From assembly GCF_001477655.1 (NCBI RefSeq), contig NZ_CP011266.1, forward strand, positions 476,001 through 540,000: 64,000 nt of DNA. Direction: 5' to 3'. The notes below the pieces were generated by a model. It did not search any database and was not told the DNA's origin. It saw nothing but the letters and a program-made list of their open reading frames with translations. A program made the translations under genes and the position numbers. Positions 43,312 through 53,454 of this stretch are shown here, one piece after another. The stretch comes from Methanobrevibacter millerae. Its GTDB lineage: Archaea; Methanobacteriota; Methanobacteria; Methanobacteriales; Methanobacteriaceae. The stretch's first letter is position 1; every line of letters starts with the position of its first letter.

Positions 43312-43351
43312 GTAATACTATTTTTTGAGTTATTTAAATAATTAGTAATAC
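43312..43351. promoter_or_regulatory. GTAATAC pair around a TATA-like element, hmd/hcgG region
   Basis: GTAATAC occurs at 43312-43318 and 43345-43351. The 26 bases between contain TTATTTAAATAA, a TATA-like core readable either way. The centre spacing of 33 bp equals that at cbiM (34947 and 34980). It is a candidate operator for a metal-responsive regulator. Confidence 0.55.
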
Positions 43352-43439
43352 CTAAAAATAGGCAGTAGTAACAAGTTAATATAAGTTTTCGAAGTATATA
43401 TATACTTATGTATTTTTTTCATTGGGTAATATTTTAAAG

Positions 43440-43459
43440 CCGTATATGGCCTTTTTTTA
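43440..43459 (+). terminator. terminator-like stem in the hcgG leader region
   Basis: GCCGTA and TATGGC (43441-43452 region) are complementary with one G-T pair, and CTTTTTTTATT follows. If transcription begins near the GTAATAC pair toward hcgG, this would end a ~100-nt RNA before the gene or act as an attenuator. The stem has no loop, so the call is weak. Confidence 0.25.
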
Positions 43460-43585
43460 TTACTTAATTATTATTTTTAATGGTTAATATGGACTTTTAG
43501 TAATAACATGGCATGATAAACAAAATATATTTAATATATTGTATACTAATTTTATTATTAGATAATATTTTGAGTAGTGATTTTT

Positions 43586-45085
43586 ATGTATGACTTGATA
43601 AAAGAAGCAGTTCATGATGATGATGCAGCTATTGAAATTTCAAAAATGGAGAGTAAAGATGTATCTTCTGTTGTTGATGCTATCTCTGAGTTGTCTTTAG
43701 AGGATACTATGAAATTGGGGATGCAGTTTAAGAGATTTCCATTAGGTTGTGATTTGACTGAAGTGGTAGCAGGAACTTGTGCTTCAGATTTAGAATTGAT
43801 GGATTTACTTGGAAACTGTCGGTTAGCCGATATGATAGGTGCTCCAATTCACATTTGTGCCTATGCATTTTCAGATATTGCAGAAAAGTTTGGAATGCGG
43901 GGTGTAGAAGTGATGCAAATGGTGCATGATGTTGTTGATGTGCCTTTGGATTTGGATCACTTCGGTGAAAATGGTGCTATGAGACTTCCAAAAAATATCA
44001 GTGGATGTGGTGGTGAATGTTACAATAAAGGTCCTGCATTTACTGAATGTCCTCGTGGCAGGATTCATGAGAGATTAATCGATAAGGAATTGGAACAGAA
44101 GTCAGATAAGGATGAATGGGTTGAATTGTCTTCATCTGTTGCTGTTAATGTTACTTCAGAACAGACTGGTGATGGTCATGCAGCACCTTTAAGGGAAGCT
44201 TTGGATATTGCAAATTTAGCTAAAAAATATGGCAAAGGTTTAGAATCCATAATGTTCGTTGGTGATGGCTATGATGAGGTTATAACTGGTTTTGAGAAAT
44301 CTATTGAAATAGGTGCTGATGTTATTGTTGTGGAAGGAGGACCATTCAACAGATGTGAAAATACTACCGAAGCATTTGCTAAAACAATTGCTGCAGCAAG
44401 GATATTGTCTCCGGGTAAGGTTGTTGCAACTAATGGTGCTTATGAAAATGAGGTTCGTATAGGTCTTAGAACTGGATTAAATATGGTTATCACAGGTTTT
44501 CCTAAAAACCATCATGGATATATGTGCGGTTATGAGCCGGGCACTGCCAGGAGAGGCAAATTCGGTCTTCCAAGAATTATTCAAATTATCAATGAGGAGT
44601 TTCCTAACAGGGGATTGCCTGTTCAAAAACATGATTTGCTTGCATTAGCTACTGCAGTTAAAATTGCAGGGCCGGATTATATTTATCCTAGAAAAATAGG
44701 ATCATATGCTATTGGTGATGCTCATTGGGCTACTTTAGTCAGTTCAAATATGTATAAGAATATTGAACTGAAACATACATTGGATGATATTGTAAACCTT
44801 GCACAGGGAAATACTATTGCTTTGCATGGTGGAAGATTTATATCATGGGTGATAGCTAATGAATTGGATAAGAATGTTGATGAGATTATCATTGCCGATA
44901 CTGACCCTTGGGTTCAAAGTATTACTGTAAATAATTTGCAGGATGAGTTAAATGCCACAATTATTCCTGCTAAAGATGATGTTTCAGCATCAAAAGAAGC
45001 TGATTTTTCCATCGTATCATCAACTATGATTCCAATAAAAAACAATATTTTAAAGAAAGTTCCTAATGCTTTGCCAATTGTTTAA
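43586..45085 (+). CDS. hcgG: HcgG (HmdC), FeGP cofactor biosynthesis protein
   Basis: The 499-residue protein belongs to the HmdC/HcgG group, which is needed for FeGP cofactor maturation and whose exact step is not settled. Motifs include Gly-Cys-Gly-Gly-Glu-Cys-Tyr and Glu-Cys-Pro-Arg-Gly-Arg in the middle, and Cys-Gly-Tyr-Glu-Pro-Gly-Thr-Ala-Arg-Arg further on. Start ATG 43586 is favoured; GTG 43577 is in frame. It is divergent from hmd, whereas the other hcg genes lie downstream of hmd on the minus strand. Confidence 0.88.
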   Translation: MYDLIKEAVHDDDAAIEISKMESKDVSSVVDAISELSLEDTMKLGMQFKRFPLGCDLTEVVAGTCASDLELMDLLGNCRLADMIGAPIHICAYAFSDIAEKFGMRGVEVMQMVHDVVDVPLDLDHFGENGAMRLPKNISGCGGECYNKGPAFTECPRGRIHERLIDKELEQKSDKDEWVELSSSVAVNVTSEQTGDGHAAPLREALDIANLAKKYGKGLESIMFVGDGYDEVITGFEKSIEIGADVIVVEGGPFNRCENTTEAFAKTIAAARILSPGKVVATNGAYENEVRIGLRTGLNMVITGFPKNHHGYMCGYEPGTARRGKFGLPRIIQIINEEFPNRGLPVQKHDLLALATAVKIAGPDYIYPRKIGSYAIGDAHWATLVSSNMYKNIELKHTLDDIVNLAQGNTIALHGGRFISWVIANELDKNVDEIIIADTDPWVQSITVNNLQDELNATIIPAKDDVSASKEADFSIVSSTMIPIKNNILKKVPNALPIV

Positions 45086-45159
45086 AATCAAAATATTTAA
45101 ATGTTTAAAAATAAATGTAATATATACATTTATTATAATTAATTTTTTTAGGTGATAAT

Positions 45160-46071
45160 TTGAATCATTCCAAGATTATTTTGGTAGCTTGTATTTCAGC
45201 ATTTGTTGCCATAACAACTTTTGCTTTAGGTATTACTGGGAGTATTATCGGTTCAGTTGTCTCATCTGTTCTTTACAATGTGCTTTCTGAAGCCTTAGAA
45301 AAACCGGTTAGTGGTGTTAAATTTCCTAAAGCCAATTTGGAATGGGATATTGCTTATGTATTTCCACTTGTTGTCATATCATTAATTCAATTAATATGGA
45401 TATTTGCATTTTTATCTAATTGGGGAATATTGCCTCATTTCTTTATGAATATTTATCTTTCCATTCAGGGAGTTGCTGATTTCAATTTATATAGGATATT
45501 AGGATTTTCTTTGCTTGTCATGTCAATTTATCCATTCATATTAAAGGGTAATCATGTAAAAAAATCTGATGGTTTAGTGGTATTGATTGTGGGGCTAATG
45601 TTTTTAGCAAGAGGATTTTCCGATGTTGGAAGTGCAGTGTCACACACATTTAATGTTGTTTATGATTTTGTAAGTTTCCCTATTTCATTAATAGCATTTA
45701 TATTATTAATTCATGTAATTTATAGTGTTTTATCATCAGCAAGGTCTAATGATAATAATCCTACACCTAAAAATATCGGATATTCTAAAAAGAATTTTGA
45801 TGATTTGGAGTTGAAACAAGTTTATCATAGAGATGATATTCCCAGAAATCAATATTCTAATCAAAGAAGTCCTTATAGGGAGGATACTCGAAGGAACCAA
45901 TATTCTAATCAAAGAAGTCCTTATAGGGAGGATACTCGAAGGAACCAATATTCTAATCAAAGAAATCCTTCCAGAAATAATTATGATTCAAATATAAAGA
46001 ATATTAATAAGTCATCAGATGATTTTCAATTCGAATCAAATGATTTGCTAGATGACTTTAAAAAACGATAA
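45160..46071 (+). CDS. membrane protein with charged repetitive C-terminal tail
   Basis: A 303-residue protein with six predicted helices (about residues 5-205) and a cytoplasmic, highly polar tail. The tail contains three copies of a 16-residue unit, Arg-Asn-Gln-Tyr-Ser-Asn-Gln-Arg-Ser-Pro-Tyr-Arg-Glu-Asp-Thr-Arg; the third is incomplete and changed after the first nine residues. The start is TTG 45160 with GGTGAT close by. No family recognised; the next gene, a PhoU-like regulator, starts two bases after its stop, so the two are translated together. Confidence 0.7.
   Translation: MNHSKIILVACISAFVAITTFALGITGSIIGSVVSSVLYNVLSEALEKPVSGVKFPKANLEWDIAYVFPLVVISLIQLIWIFAFLSNWGILPHFFMNIYLSIQGVADFNLYRILGFSLLVMSIYPFILKGNHVKKSDGLVVLIVGLMFLARGFSDVGSAVSHTFNVVYDFVSFPISLIAFILLIHVIYSVLSSARSNDNNPTPKNIGYSKKNFDDLELKQVYHRDDIPRNQYSNQRSPYREDTRRNQYSNQRSPYREDTRRNQYSNQRNPSRNNYDSNIKNINKSSDDFQFESNDLLDDFKKR
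45844..45970 (+). repeat. 48-bp tandem repeat in the membrane-protein tail
   Basis: The unit starting AACCAATATTCTAATC and ending ATACTCGAAGG occurs near 45844-45891 and 45892-45939 with only one or two changes. A partial third copy begins at 45940. In-frame 16-residue units result. Confidence 0.9.
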
Positions 46072-46072
46072 T

Positions 46073-46963
46073 ATGGCTAAAAAAAATAAGACATTGATGG
46101 AAATATTGGATTTGATTTTATATGAAAATCCTGCAACACAGGATGAAATTGCAGACCGTCTTGGTATTTCTCGCAGATATGTAACTCAATTGATACAACC
46201 GTTAATTAAAGATGGAACAATTAAAAGAGCTTACATGATTGATGTTAAGGATTATGAAAAGGTTGCTGAATCATTAGGCCAATATGTAAATTCCAAAGAT
46301 GTTTCAGGCAATCTTTTGATTAATGACATGCTGGATAATATGGCAAAACATGTTCATTCACAAATTGAAAATTCATTCAATGCAATTTTGGAATATGATG
46401 AGAATAAAGCAAAAAAGGCTTTGGAAATGGATTATGCTACCAATAATATGGTTGAAAAGATAAGGACTTCTGTTGAAACCATAGTCAGCATTAACCAGTA
46501 TCCTGAATTTTCCAAATCTGTTTTATATAATGAGGTTGCATATGATTTGGAACGTATTGGAGATTATTGCGGCCACATTGCAAAATTTGTTATTAATGAT
46601 GTTTATGAAGTTAGCGAGTCTGTTCTTAAGAAATTAAAGAAAATGTATAAAACCGCTCAAAAAATGCTTCGTTTAGCAATGCTTACTTTTTTGGAAGGAC
46701 GTACCGAATTGAATGATGATATAATGGAATTGGAAGAATCTATCCATATTCTTCAGTCCAAAGCCATTAATTTGATTGCTACTCAAATGGCTGAAAATTC
46801 TTTTGATGAAAAGGAACGTTCAAATTATTTCATTTATTTATTTAGAGTAATTAAAGCATTTGAGCGTATTGGTGATATTTCAGTTGAAATTAAGGATGTA
46901 GCTATTGAATTTCATGAAAATATTCCAAGACCAACAACTCCTCGTTCTTTCAGATTAAACTAA
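46073..46963 (+). CDS. PhoU-like protein with N-terminal HTH
   Basis: The 296-residue protein starts with a winged-helix segment (about residues 1-55, Ala-Thr-Gln-Asp-Glu-Ile-Ala-Asp-Arg-Leu-Gly-Ile-Ser). Two PhoU three-helix repeats follow, each with Tyr-Asp-Leu-Glu-Arg-Ile-Gly-Asp or Phe-Glu-Arg-Ile-Gly-Asp. PhoU proteins sense metal and control phosphate uptake in bacteria. In archaea the HTH-PhoU fusion is proposed to regulate phosphate-transport genes, none of which is here. Start ATG 46073 avoids a 20-base overlap. Confidence 0.85.
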   Translation: MAKKNKTLMEILDLILYENPATQDEIADRLGISRRYVTQLIQPLIKDGTIKRAYMIDVKDYEKVAESLGQYVNSKDVSGNLLINDMLDNMAKHVHSQIENSFNAILEYDENKAKKALEMDYATNNMVEKIRTSVETIVSINQYPEFSKSVLYNEVAYDLERIGDYCGHIAKFVINDVYEVSESVLKKLKKMYKTAQKMLRLAMLTFLEGRTELNDDIMELEESIHILQSKAINLIATQMAENSFDEKERSNYFIYLFRVIKAFERIGDISVEIKDVAIEFHENIPRPTTPRSFRLN

Positions 46964-47104
46964 TTAAACCTATGGATTAAAGAAAAAATGCTATTTGGAT
47001 AAAGTAATTTTTTAAATTTCCATACTTCTGTTAGAAAAATCAATTTAAAACATGTTTCATACATCTATTAAAAAAATTAATTGGTGATGGTGTTAATTGA
47101 TTGT

Positions 47105-47947
47105 TTATTTGTCATATATTCTTCCGGTTGCATGCCTGTCTGCCCAGCATTGGATACATACTCCAATAGGCAAACCTGCAGTATGGGTATGTGCTTTTAA
47201 TATTTTTACATCTAATGTGGTTGTTTTTCCACCAAGACCCATCGGACCGATTCCTGATGCATTTATCTCATCAAGAATTTCCTGTTCCAGTTTAGCTATT
47301 TGAGGGTCAGGGTTTCTTTCACCGACTTTTCCAAGAAGTGCCTTTTTACCTAATTTTAAACACAAGTCTGATGTTCCTCCAATACCTACACCTACAACTG
47401 TTGGCGGGCATGGTTTTCCTTTTGCTTTTAGGACTGATTCAACAACAAATTCTTTAATGCCTTCAATTCCTTCAGCAGGCAATGCCATTTTCATTGCATT
47501 GTTGTTTTCAGAACCGAATCCCTTTGGCAATATTGTAATTTCAAGATAATCTTCATCAATTAATTCAATATCAATTGGAGGTATGTAATCTCCCACATTA
47601 ATGTTGGTATTTTCGCGTGTTAACGGATCTACTATATTTGGCCTGATTGGGACGTCGCTAGTTGCTTTTTTAATACCTTCCTCAATTCCTTCACGAAGAT
47701 TTTCAACTTCAACATTACCAAGTTTAACAAAAACAACAGGCAGACCTGTATCTTGACACATAGGAATGCCTTTTTCTTCAGCAAGTTCAATATTTTTTAA
47801 AATAGCTTCAATATTTAATTGTGCTAAGTCATGTTCTTCAATTTTAAGAGCATCTTCAAGTGATTTTTTTACATCATCACCAAGAACGATAACTGCCTGT
47901 TTGTAAAGTTCATAAACTTTATCTCTAATAACCTCTTTAGTAATCAA
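47105..47947 (-). CDS. fumarate hydratase, class I, alpha subunit
   Basis: Iron-sulfur fumarase subunit of 280 residues, which adds water to fumarate in the incomplete reductive citric acid branch used by methanogens for 2-oxoglutarate. Cys-Gln-Asp-Thr-Gly-Leu-Pro near residue 64, Gly-Gly-Thr-Ser-Asp-Leu-Cys in the middle, and Cys-Ile-Gln-Cys near the end supply the three cluster cysteines. The beta subunit is a separate gene and is not in this window. Confidence 0.92.
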   Translation of the reverse strand: MITKEVIRDKVYELYKQAVIVLGDDVKKSLEDALKIEEHDLAQLNIEAILKNIELAEEKGIPMCQDTGLPVVFVKLGNVEVENLREGIEEGIKKATSDVPIRPNIVDPLTRENTNINVGDYIPPIDIELIDEDYLEITILPKGFGSENNNAMKMALPAEGIEGIKEFVVESVLKAKGKPCPPTVVGVGIGGTSDLCLKLGKKALLGKVGERNPDPQIAKLEQEILDEINASGIGPMGLGGKTTTLDVKILKAHTHTAGLPIGVCIQCWADRHATGRIYDK

Positions 47948-48019
47948 AATAATAACCTTGTATAATTTAATTATTACTATTTTTGATTTTAAAAGATTAT
48001 AAATATTTTTAAAAATTAG

Positions 48020-48247
48020 TTAAATGTGGATAGCTCTGATAGGGCAAACTTCAACACACTCTTTGCATCTGTCGCATTTTTTTTCATTAATGGTAATAGC
48101 TCCGCCTAATACTTCAATGGCATTATTTGGACATATTTTTAAACATGGTGCTTCTGATGGTTGGCAATTCATACAAAATAAAGAAGGTGTGTCAACTTCT
48201 TTAAGTTGACAATCACTTTCACAAGTTGTACAATTTAAACAGTTCAT
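48020..48247 (-). CDS. porF: 4Fe-4S protein, PorF-like
   Basis: A 75-residue ferredoxin-like protein with Cys-Leu-Asn-Cys-Thr-Thr-Cys-Glu-Ser-Asp-Cys, Cys-Met-Asn-Cys and a C-terminal Cys-Asp-Arg-Cys-Lys-Glu-Cys-Val-Glu-Val-Cys-Pro. It is the last gene of the pyruvate oxidoreductase cluster, ten bases after porE. In Methanothermobacter the porEF genes encode extra Fe-S subunits. Confidence 0.75.
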   Translation of the reverse strand: MNCLNCTTCESDCQLKEVDTPSLFCMNCQPSEAPCLKICPNNAIEVLGGAITINEKKCDRCKECVEVCPIRAIHI

Positions 48248-48257
48248 AGAAATATTC

Positions 48258-48758
48258 CTATTCCTCTAGAACTAATCTAGCTCTAGCTTGACTTGTAAGA
48301 ACGTGGACAATTCCACCTTTTTTCTGATCAGGTTCGTAAACACCTGCAAGTTTGGATAAGAATTTTTGCTGATTTTTAGCTTTAACTTTTGCAGGGTCAA
48401 GAATTGAAATAGCTCTTTTGGTACATGCTTTAATACATGCAGGGCCTTCTTCTCTATCAGCACATAAATCACATTTTTCAGCAATGCTTGCTGTATAGGT
48501 CATTGCGCCGAATGGACAAACCATTACACATAATCCACAACCGATACATTTTTCAGTATCGACTTTTTCATCTGAGATAGCATCGGTTGGACAGATTTTA
48601 ATACAAGGTGCACTTTCACAATGTTGACATACAATACCATAGAAGGAGGACTTATGTTCTATGATTTTAATTCTAGGTGCAGTATGTACGGATCCACACA
48701 TGTTTTCACAGTTGAGACATCCATCACACATATTACTATTTACGGAAATTTTTTCCAT
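48258..48758 (-). CDS. porE: polyferredoxin-type subunit, PorE-like
   Basis: The 166-residue protein has several 4Fe-4S motifs: Cys-Asp-Gly-Cys-Leu-Asn-Cys, Cys-Gln-His-Cys, Cys-Ile-Gly-Cys-Gly-Leu-Cys-Val-Met-Val-Cys-Pro and Cys-Asp-Leu-Cys. It resembles the HycB/CooF-like electron-transfer proteins. It lies between porB and porF in the order known for methanogens. Confidence 0.78.
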   Translation of the reverse strand: MEKISVNSNMCDGCLNCENMCGSVHTAPRIKIIEHKSSFYGIVCQHCESAPCIKICPTDAISDEKVDTEKCIGCGLCVMVCPFGAMTYTASIAEKCDLCADREEGPACIKACTKRAISILDPAKVKAKNQQKFLSKLAGVYEPDQKKGGIVHVLTSQARARLVLEE

Positions 48759-48769
48759 AGTTTACCTCC

Positions 48770-49636
48770 TTATAATCCTAATTCACTACATTGTGCGTCT
48801 ACATATTTTTGGATTTTAGATATTTGTTCTTCTTGTAAGTGTCTGAATCTTTTTTGTTTTGATAAGTATTCAGTAACAGGTTTTCTTTCTTCAGGGGTGA
48901 ATGTTATTTTAAATTCACCATTTTCGATTTCGTATAATATCCAAGATCCTGTTTCTACAGCCAATCTACCCATTTCGATAGTTTTTGATGCATCGAATCC
49001 CCAACCTGTAGTACATGGTTGTTGTAAGTGTATGTAAGCAGGTCCTTTGATTGATGCCGCTTTTTTAACTTTGTTTACAAAGTCTTCTGGGTATGCAATT
49101 GATGCTGTAGCCACATATGGAATTCCATGAGCTGCCATAATCATTGGCATATCTTTTTTAGGTTTGTCTTCTCCGAAGCTTGCAACACCCTGTGGTGAAG
49201 TTGTAGTTGTTGCACCAAATGGGGTTGCTCCACTTCTTTGAATACCTGTATTCATGTATGCTTCGTTATCGTAACAGATGTAGGTCATGTTGTGTCCTCT
49301 TTCCATTGCTCCGGAAAGGGATTGTAAACCAATATCTACAGTTCCTCCGTCACCACCGAAAGCAACAACATTAACATCGTCTTTTCCTTGTATCCTTAAT
49401 GCAGCTTCAACACCAGATGCAACTGCACCTGAGTTTTCAAATGCTACATGGATGAATGGAACTTCCCATGCAGTTTCTGGATAAGGTGTGGTCATAACTT
49501 CAAGACAACCGGTAGCAGAAATAGCTACGGTGTTTTCACCTAATGCATTAAGAGCTAATTTAACTGCAATTGATGCTCCACAACCAGCACAGCCTCTGTG
49601 TCCTGGGGATAATAAATCTTTATCAGGTATATCCAT
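48770..49636 (-). CDS. porB: pyruvate:ferredoxin oxidoreductase beta subunit
   Basis: Thiamine diphosphate-binding subunit, 288 residues. Gly-His-Arg-Gly-Cys-Ala-Gly-Cys-Gly near the start gives two cluster cysteines, and [10 protein letters not shown] is the ThDP motif. Carboxylates acetyl-CoA to pyruvate in autotrophic carbon assimilation. GGAGG precedes the ATG and porA ends two bases upstream. Confidence 0.95.
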   Translation of the reverse strand: MDIPDKDLLSPGHRGCAGCGASIAVKLALNALGENTVAISATGCLEVMTTPYPETAWEVPFIHVAFENSGAVASGVEAALRIQGKDDVNVVAFGGDGGTVDIGLQSLSGAMERGHNMTYICYDNEAYMNTGIQRSGATPFGATTTTSPQGVASFGEDKPKKDMPMIMAAHGIPYVATASIAYPEDFVNKVKKAASIKGPAYIHLQQPCTTGWGFDASKTIEMGRLAVETGSWILYEIENGEFKITFTPEERKPVTEYLSKQKRFRHLQEEQISKIQKYVDAQCSELGL

Positions 49637-49638
49637 AT

Positions 49639-50784
49639 CTATTCCTCCTTAAGTCCAATCCAAGTAACCTCTTTAACAGGATTTTTGGTTTTTTCATAAA
49701 TTTCTAAGATTGATTCTGGGGTGATATCTCTTCCACCTAAACCAGCAATAAATCCATAAGCTTCTTTGTGGATTTTTGCTTTAACATCAGTGAATAAAGC
49801 TCCACCAATACCAAAAGTAACGTTTTTATCAACAACTGCTAATTTTTGGCAGTTTTTAACAGCTTCGTCAATAGCTTCGACAGGGAAAGGTCTGTATGCT
49901 CTGATTTTGAGTAAACCTACTTTTTCGCCTTGAGCTCTTAATTGATTAACGATTACTCTGATGGTACTGCAGATTGATCCCATAGCTACGAAGATAATCT
50001 CTGCATCTTCTGTTTTATATGGTTCAACAAGACCATATTTTCTTCCAAATATTTCTGCAAATTCATCACAAGTTTCTTGAATTACATCAATTGAATTTTC
50101 CATTGCAATTTGCATATCATGTCTTGCTTCTAAATAGTAATCTGGGTCAGCTAAGTTACCAATAGACATAGGGTCTTTTGGATCTAAATATGCATGTTCT
50201 GGTTTGTATGGAGGTAAAAATTCATCAACTGGTTCTTGGTCTGGGATTTCCACAGGTTCTACTGTATGAGTTAAAATAAATCCGTCTAAACATACCATTG
50301 ATGGGAGTAATACTTTAGGGTTTTCAGAAATCTTATATGCCATTAAAGTTGTATCTAACGCTTCTTGAGCATTTTCAACATAAATTTGTAACCAACCAGC
50401 ATCTCTTTGAGCAATGGAATCTTGTTGGTCGTTCCAAATATTTAATGGTGCTGAAATTGCCCTATTTGCATCAGCAAGAACGAAAGGTGCCCTCATACCT
50501 GCTGCTGCGAATAAGATTTCATGCATTAACATTAATCCTTGTGAGGATGTAGCAGTAAATACTCTTACTCCTGCTGAACTTGCTCCAACAGCCGCACTGA
50601 TAGCACTGTGTTCTGATTCTACTTTCACATAGTTAGCTTTAATTTTTTCATCAGCTACATATTGTGCAAGATATTCAGAAATTGTTGTTTGTGGGGTAAT
50701 TGGATAAACAGGAATAACTTGTGGTTTAGCTAATCTAGCAGCTTCAGCAACTGCTTTATTTGCTGTCATAATTTCTTTAGTCAT
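49639..50784 (-). CDS. porA: pyruvate:ferredoxin oxidoreductase alpha subunit
   Basis: The 381-residue subunit binds the pyrimidine side of thiamine diphosphate. Family marks are Val-Tyr-Pro-Ile-Thr-Pro-Gln-Thr near residue 25, Glu-Ser-Glu-His-Ser-Ala near 57, and Ala-Thr-Ser-Ser-Gln-Gly-Leu near 77. It lies between porD and porB. Confidence 0.95.
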   Translation of the reverse strand: MTKEIMTANKAVAEAARLAKPQVIPVYPITPQTTISEYLAQYVADEKIKANYVKVESEHSAISAAVGASSAGVRVFTATSSQGLMLMHEILFAAAGMRAPFVLADANRAISAPLNIWNDQQDSIAQRDAGWLQIYVENAQEALDTTLMAYKISENPKVLLPSMVCLDGFILTHTVEPVEIPDQEPVDEFLPPYKPEHAYLDPKDPMSIGNLADPDYYLEARHDMQIAMENSIDVIQETCDEFAEIFGRKYGLVEPYKTEDAEIIFVAMGSICSTIRVIVNQLRAQGEKVGLLKIRAYRPFPVEAIDEAVKNCQKLAVVDKNVTFGIGGALFTDVKAKIHKEAYGFIAGLGGRDITPESILEIYEKTKNPVKEVTWIGLKEE

Positions 50785-50800
50785 TAATTCACTCCCTTTT

Positions 50801-51043
50801 TTATTCTTTTACCATTTCGATTGCATCGGAAGGACATTCGTTAGCACAAATTCCGCATCCTTTACAGTAATCGTAATTTATATCATGTTGTTTGTTCACA
50901 CTGGAATCTGGACAGAAAATAATACAATTGTCGCAGTCAATACATTTTTCTTTATCTAAAATTGGTTTAAATGTTCTCCAACTTCCAGTTTTATTATTTT
51001 TACTACTTCCAGGTGTTTTAATTACACATCCTATTGTTACCAT
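50801..51043 (-). CDS. porD: pyruvate:ferredoxin oxidoreductase delta subunit
   Basis: An 80-residue ferredoxin subunit with two 4Fe-4S motifs, [12 protein letters not shown] and [12 protein letters not shown]. It passes electrons from the thiamine site to external ferredoxin. Starts 13 bases after porC. Confidence 0.94.
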   Translation of the reverse strand: MVTIGCVIKTPGSSKNNKTGSWRTFKPILDKEKCIDCDNCIIFCPDSSVNKQHDINYDYCKGCGICANECPSDAIEMVKE

Positions 51044-51056
51044 TCATCTCACCTTT

Positions 51057-51581
51057 TTATCCCATTTCGTAAGCTTTTCTTGTAGCTTCTGCATTTAACT
51101 CTCCTATTTTGCCAGGGAATGTTTCTAATATTACTTCTATGAGTGAATCAATAGTTACGATACCTGTTTTTTTAGCAAAATATCCTAAGATGATTGTGTT
51201 TACAATATTACGTCCTAAAAGTTCTAATGCAATTCCTGTTGCATCAATACTGTAAACTTTATGTTCTCCGGATCCTTTGAATTCTTCTGGAATGTTAATC
51301 ATGACTTCGGTATTGTCTTTGATTCCAGAAAATACATCAACTACGTTCATTAATCCATCATCTAGAACTAATACATAGTCTGGATTGTATATTTGATATC
51401 TTATTTCAATTGGCTCATCATCAATTCTTGTGAAAGCCATAACTGGAGCCCCTCTACGTTCAACTCCAAAGAATGGAAAAGCTTGAGAATATTTGCCGTC
51501 TTTAAATGCTGCTTTGGCCAAAATTTCAGCAGCGGTTACGGAACCTTGTCCTCCTCTTCCATGAAAACGAATTTCAATCAT
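51057..51581 (-). CDS. porC: pyruvate:ferredoxin oxidoreductase gamma subunit
   Basis: A 174-residue subunit that starts [13 protein letters not shown], the classic gamma-subunit motif. It is the first gene of porCDABEF. I choose ATG 51581 over the ATG 36 bases upstream because GGAGG lies eight bases before it and the conserved domain starts at the second residue. Confidence 0.94.
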   Translation of the reverse strand: MIEIRFHGRGGQGSVTAAEILAKAAFKDGKYSQAFPFFGVERRGAPVMAFTRIDDEPIEIRYQIYNPDYVLVLDDGLMNVVDVFSGIKDNTEVMINIPEEFKGSGEHKVYSIDATGIALELLGRNIVNTIILGYFAKKTGIVTIDSLIEVILETFPGKIGELNAEATRKAYEMG

Positions 51582-51845
51582 TAAATTTTCCTCCATATAT
51601 TTATCATGTATAATCATTATAAATTACAAAATATATAAATCTTATGTTATAATTAAATTTTACAATATTTTTGTTTAATTTTTGTCTTATTGTGCTTTTA
51701 TTAATGTTAATTTTTCAATATTTATTTTTTTATCTAATAAAGAGATATTTAATGGATTTGGCTTAATATGATTGTTTAAAATATTTATTGCATTTTCAAA
51801 GATTTAATATAATATAATAATTATAAATTATTTTGAGGAGTTAAT

Positions 51846-53447
51846 ATGAAAGTTTTAATCATTACTGGGGATTTGGCTTATCCATTAATTAGAAGTGTAG
51901 TTGAAGATGCTAATGAAGATGTAATCGTGCATGTTGCAGATACGCAAGTTGCAGCTTTTTTAACTCCTAATATGATTATAAAAGAAGTAAAAACTCATTT
52001 TGCTAATCAGTTGGATGAAATTGATTTAATTTTAGTTCCAGGTTTAATTAAAAAAGGCACTAAAGAAATTACTAAGGAACTTGGAATTCCAACATTTAAG
52101 GGCTCTACCGATGGGGCGGATTTGGCAATGGTTTTAAATCTTTTGGAAAATATCCAATTGTCTGAAGATAAGCCTGCAGATAAACTGATTGAAGAAGAAA
52201 AAAGAAAAGAAGCCTTTAAAATTATTGAAGACTTTGAAAATGATACTGAAAATATAGAAAAACTTCTCAAAAAACCGAATAATATAATGATTGGAAAACT
52301 GCCTGTTGGCGAAGATTTTCCAATGAGAGTTCTGGCCGAAATCGCCAATGCGCCATTTTTATCAAAAGAAGCATTAATAAATAAATGTCAGTACTTTGTT
52401 GACTGCGGAGCGGACATGATTGATATAGGTATGGCTGCAGGTGAAGACTTTTCAGATAAGATTCCCGATTTAATAAATACTTTAAGACCGATTGTTGGCG
52501 ACAGGCCGTTAAGCATCGATACATTGAATGCAGATGAAATTAAGGTCGCTGCTGAAAATGGAATAGATTTTGTATTAAGTCTTGACTTGGGAAATCAATC
52601 TAAAGTTGCTCCATTGTTAAAAGAAAAAGGAATTCCTGCAGTACTGCTTCCGACTAATTTTACTGAAGGAATTTCACCTAAAACGCCCGAAGAGCGTGTT
52701 AATGCAATGCATCAATTGATTGATGATACCGATGGATTAAAGTATGTTGCTGATTTGATATTGGATCCTGTTAACAGTGCAAGTATTGTTGAATCCATAA
52801 TTGCATGCAGGGATTTTCATAAAGTAAACAAGGCTCCAATGTTTTTTGGTGTTGGTAATGTGACTGAATTAATGGATGCCGATTCTGGAGGTGTCAATGT
52901 ACTTTTGGCAGGTATTGGTATGGAACTTGGCGTAAGTATACTGTTCACTCCTGAAGAAAGTGGAAAAACAAGAGGAAGCGTTTATGAACTTTCAACCGCA
53001 TCTAAAATGATGTTTCTTGCAAAGCATAGAAAATCAATACCCAAGGATTTGGGAATTAATCTTGTTGCATTTAAGGATAAACATAAAAGAAATGATATTA
53101 TAGAAAACGAGTTGGATGGAATTCCTCAGGCGAAAATTACAGAACCCCTAAAATTTATACGTGATAAGGCAGGTAGTTTCAGAATAAATGTTGATTATGG
53201 AACTACTGTTAGTGAAAGTAGGATAATTGCTACTCATTTTAAGAAAAATAATGCTGATTTGGTAATTGCAGGCAAAACCGCAAAAGAAATCTATGAAGAA
53301 ATAATAAAAAAAGAACTTGTTACCCGCATGGAACATGCAGCTTATCTTGGGAGCGAACTGCAAAAAGCAGAAATTGCAATGATTACGGGTAAAGAGTATG
53401 TTCAGGATTTTGAATTATTCAAAAATCCCGACCAATTTAAAAATTAA
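51846..53447 (+). CDS. dihydropteroate synthase-like protein of archaea
   Basis: The 533-residue protein has a central TIM-barrel segment with Asp-Ile-Gly-Met-Ala-Ala-Gly, Leu-Ser-Ile-Asp-Thr-Leu and Leu-Ile-Leu-Asp-Pro-Val, typical of dihydropteroate-synthase-related enzymes (TIGR00284 group). It also has ~150 extra N-terminal residues and a long C-terminal part. In methanogens the pterin is made by another route, so a role near methanopterin synthesis is likely but unproved. GAGGAG precedes the ATG. Confidence 0.82.
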   Translation: MKVLIITGDLAYPLIRSVVEDANEDVIVHVADTQVAAFLTPNMIIKEVKTHFANQLDEIDLILVPGLIKKGTKEITKELGIPTFKGSTDGADLAMVLNLLENIQLSEDKPADKLIEEEKRKEAFKIIEDFENDTENIEKLLKKPNNIMIGKLPVGEDFPMRVLAEIANAPFLSKEALINKCQYFVDCGADMIDIGMAAGEDFSDKIPDLINTLRPIVGDRPLSIDTLNADEIKVAAENGIDFVLSLDLGNQSKVAPLLKEKGIPAVLLPTNFTEGISPKTPEERVNAMHQLIDDTDGLKYVADLILDPVNSASIVESIIACRDFHKVNKAPMFFGVGNVTELMDADSGGVNVLLAGIGMELGVSILFTPEESGKTRGSVYELSTASKMMFLAKHRKSIPKDLGINLVAFKDKHKRNDIIENELDGIPQAKITEPLKFIRDKAGSFRINVDYGTTVSESRIIATHFKKNNADLVIAGKTAKEIYEEIIKKELVTRMEHAAYLGSELQKAEIAMITGKEYVQDFELFKNPDQFKN

Positions 53448-53454
53448 TATTTTT

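Larger units (their letters stand above)
43173..43576. other. 404-bp divergent control region between hmd and hcgG
   Basis: No gene fits here. It holds possible TATA elements for hmd (minus, near 43262-43272) and the GTAATAC pair with a central TTATTTAAATAA (43312-43351). There is also a perfect palindrome AAGTATATATATACTT (43392-43407), a terminator-like stem with T-run (43440-43459), and the AT-rich promoter area of hcgG. Confidence 0.6.
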
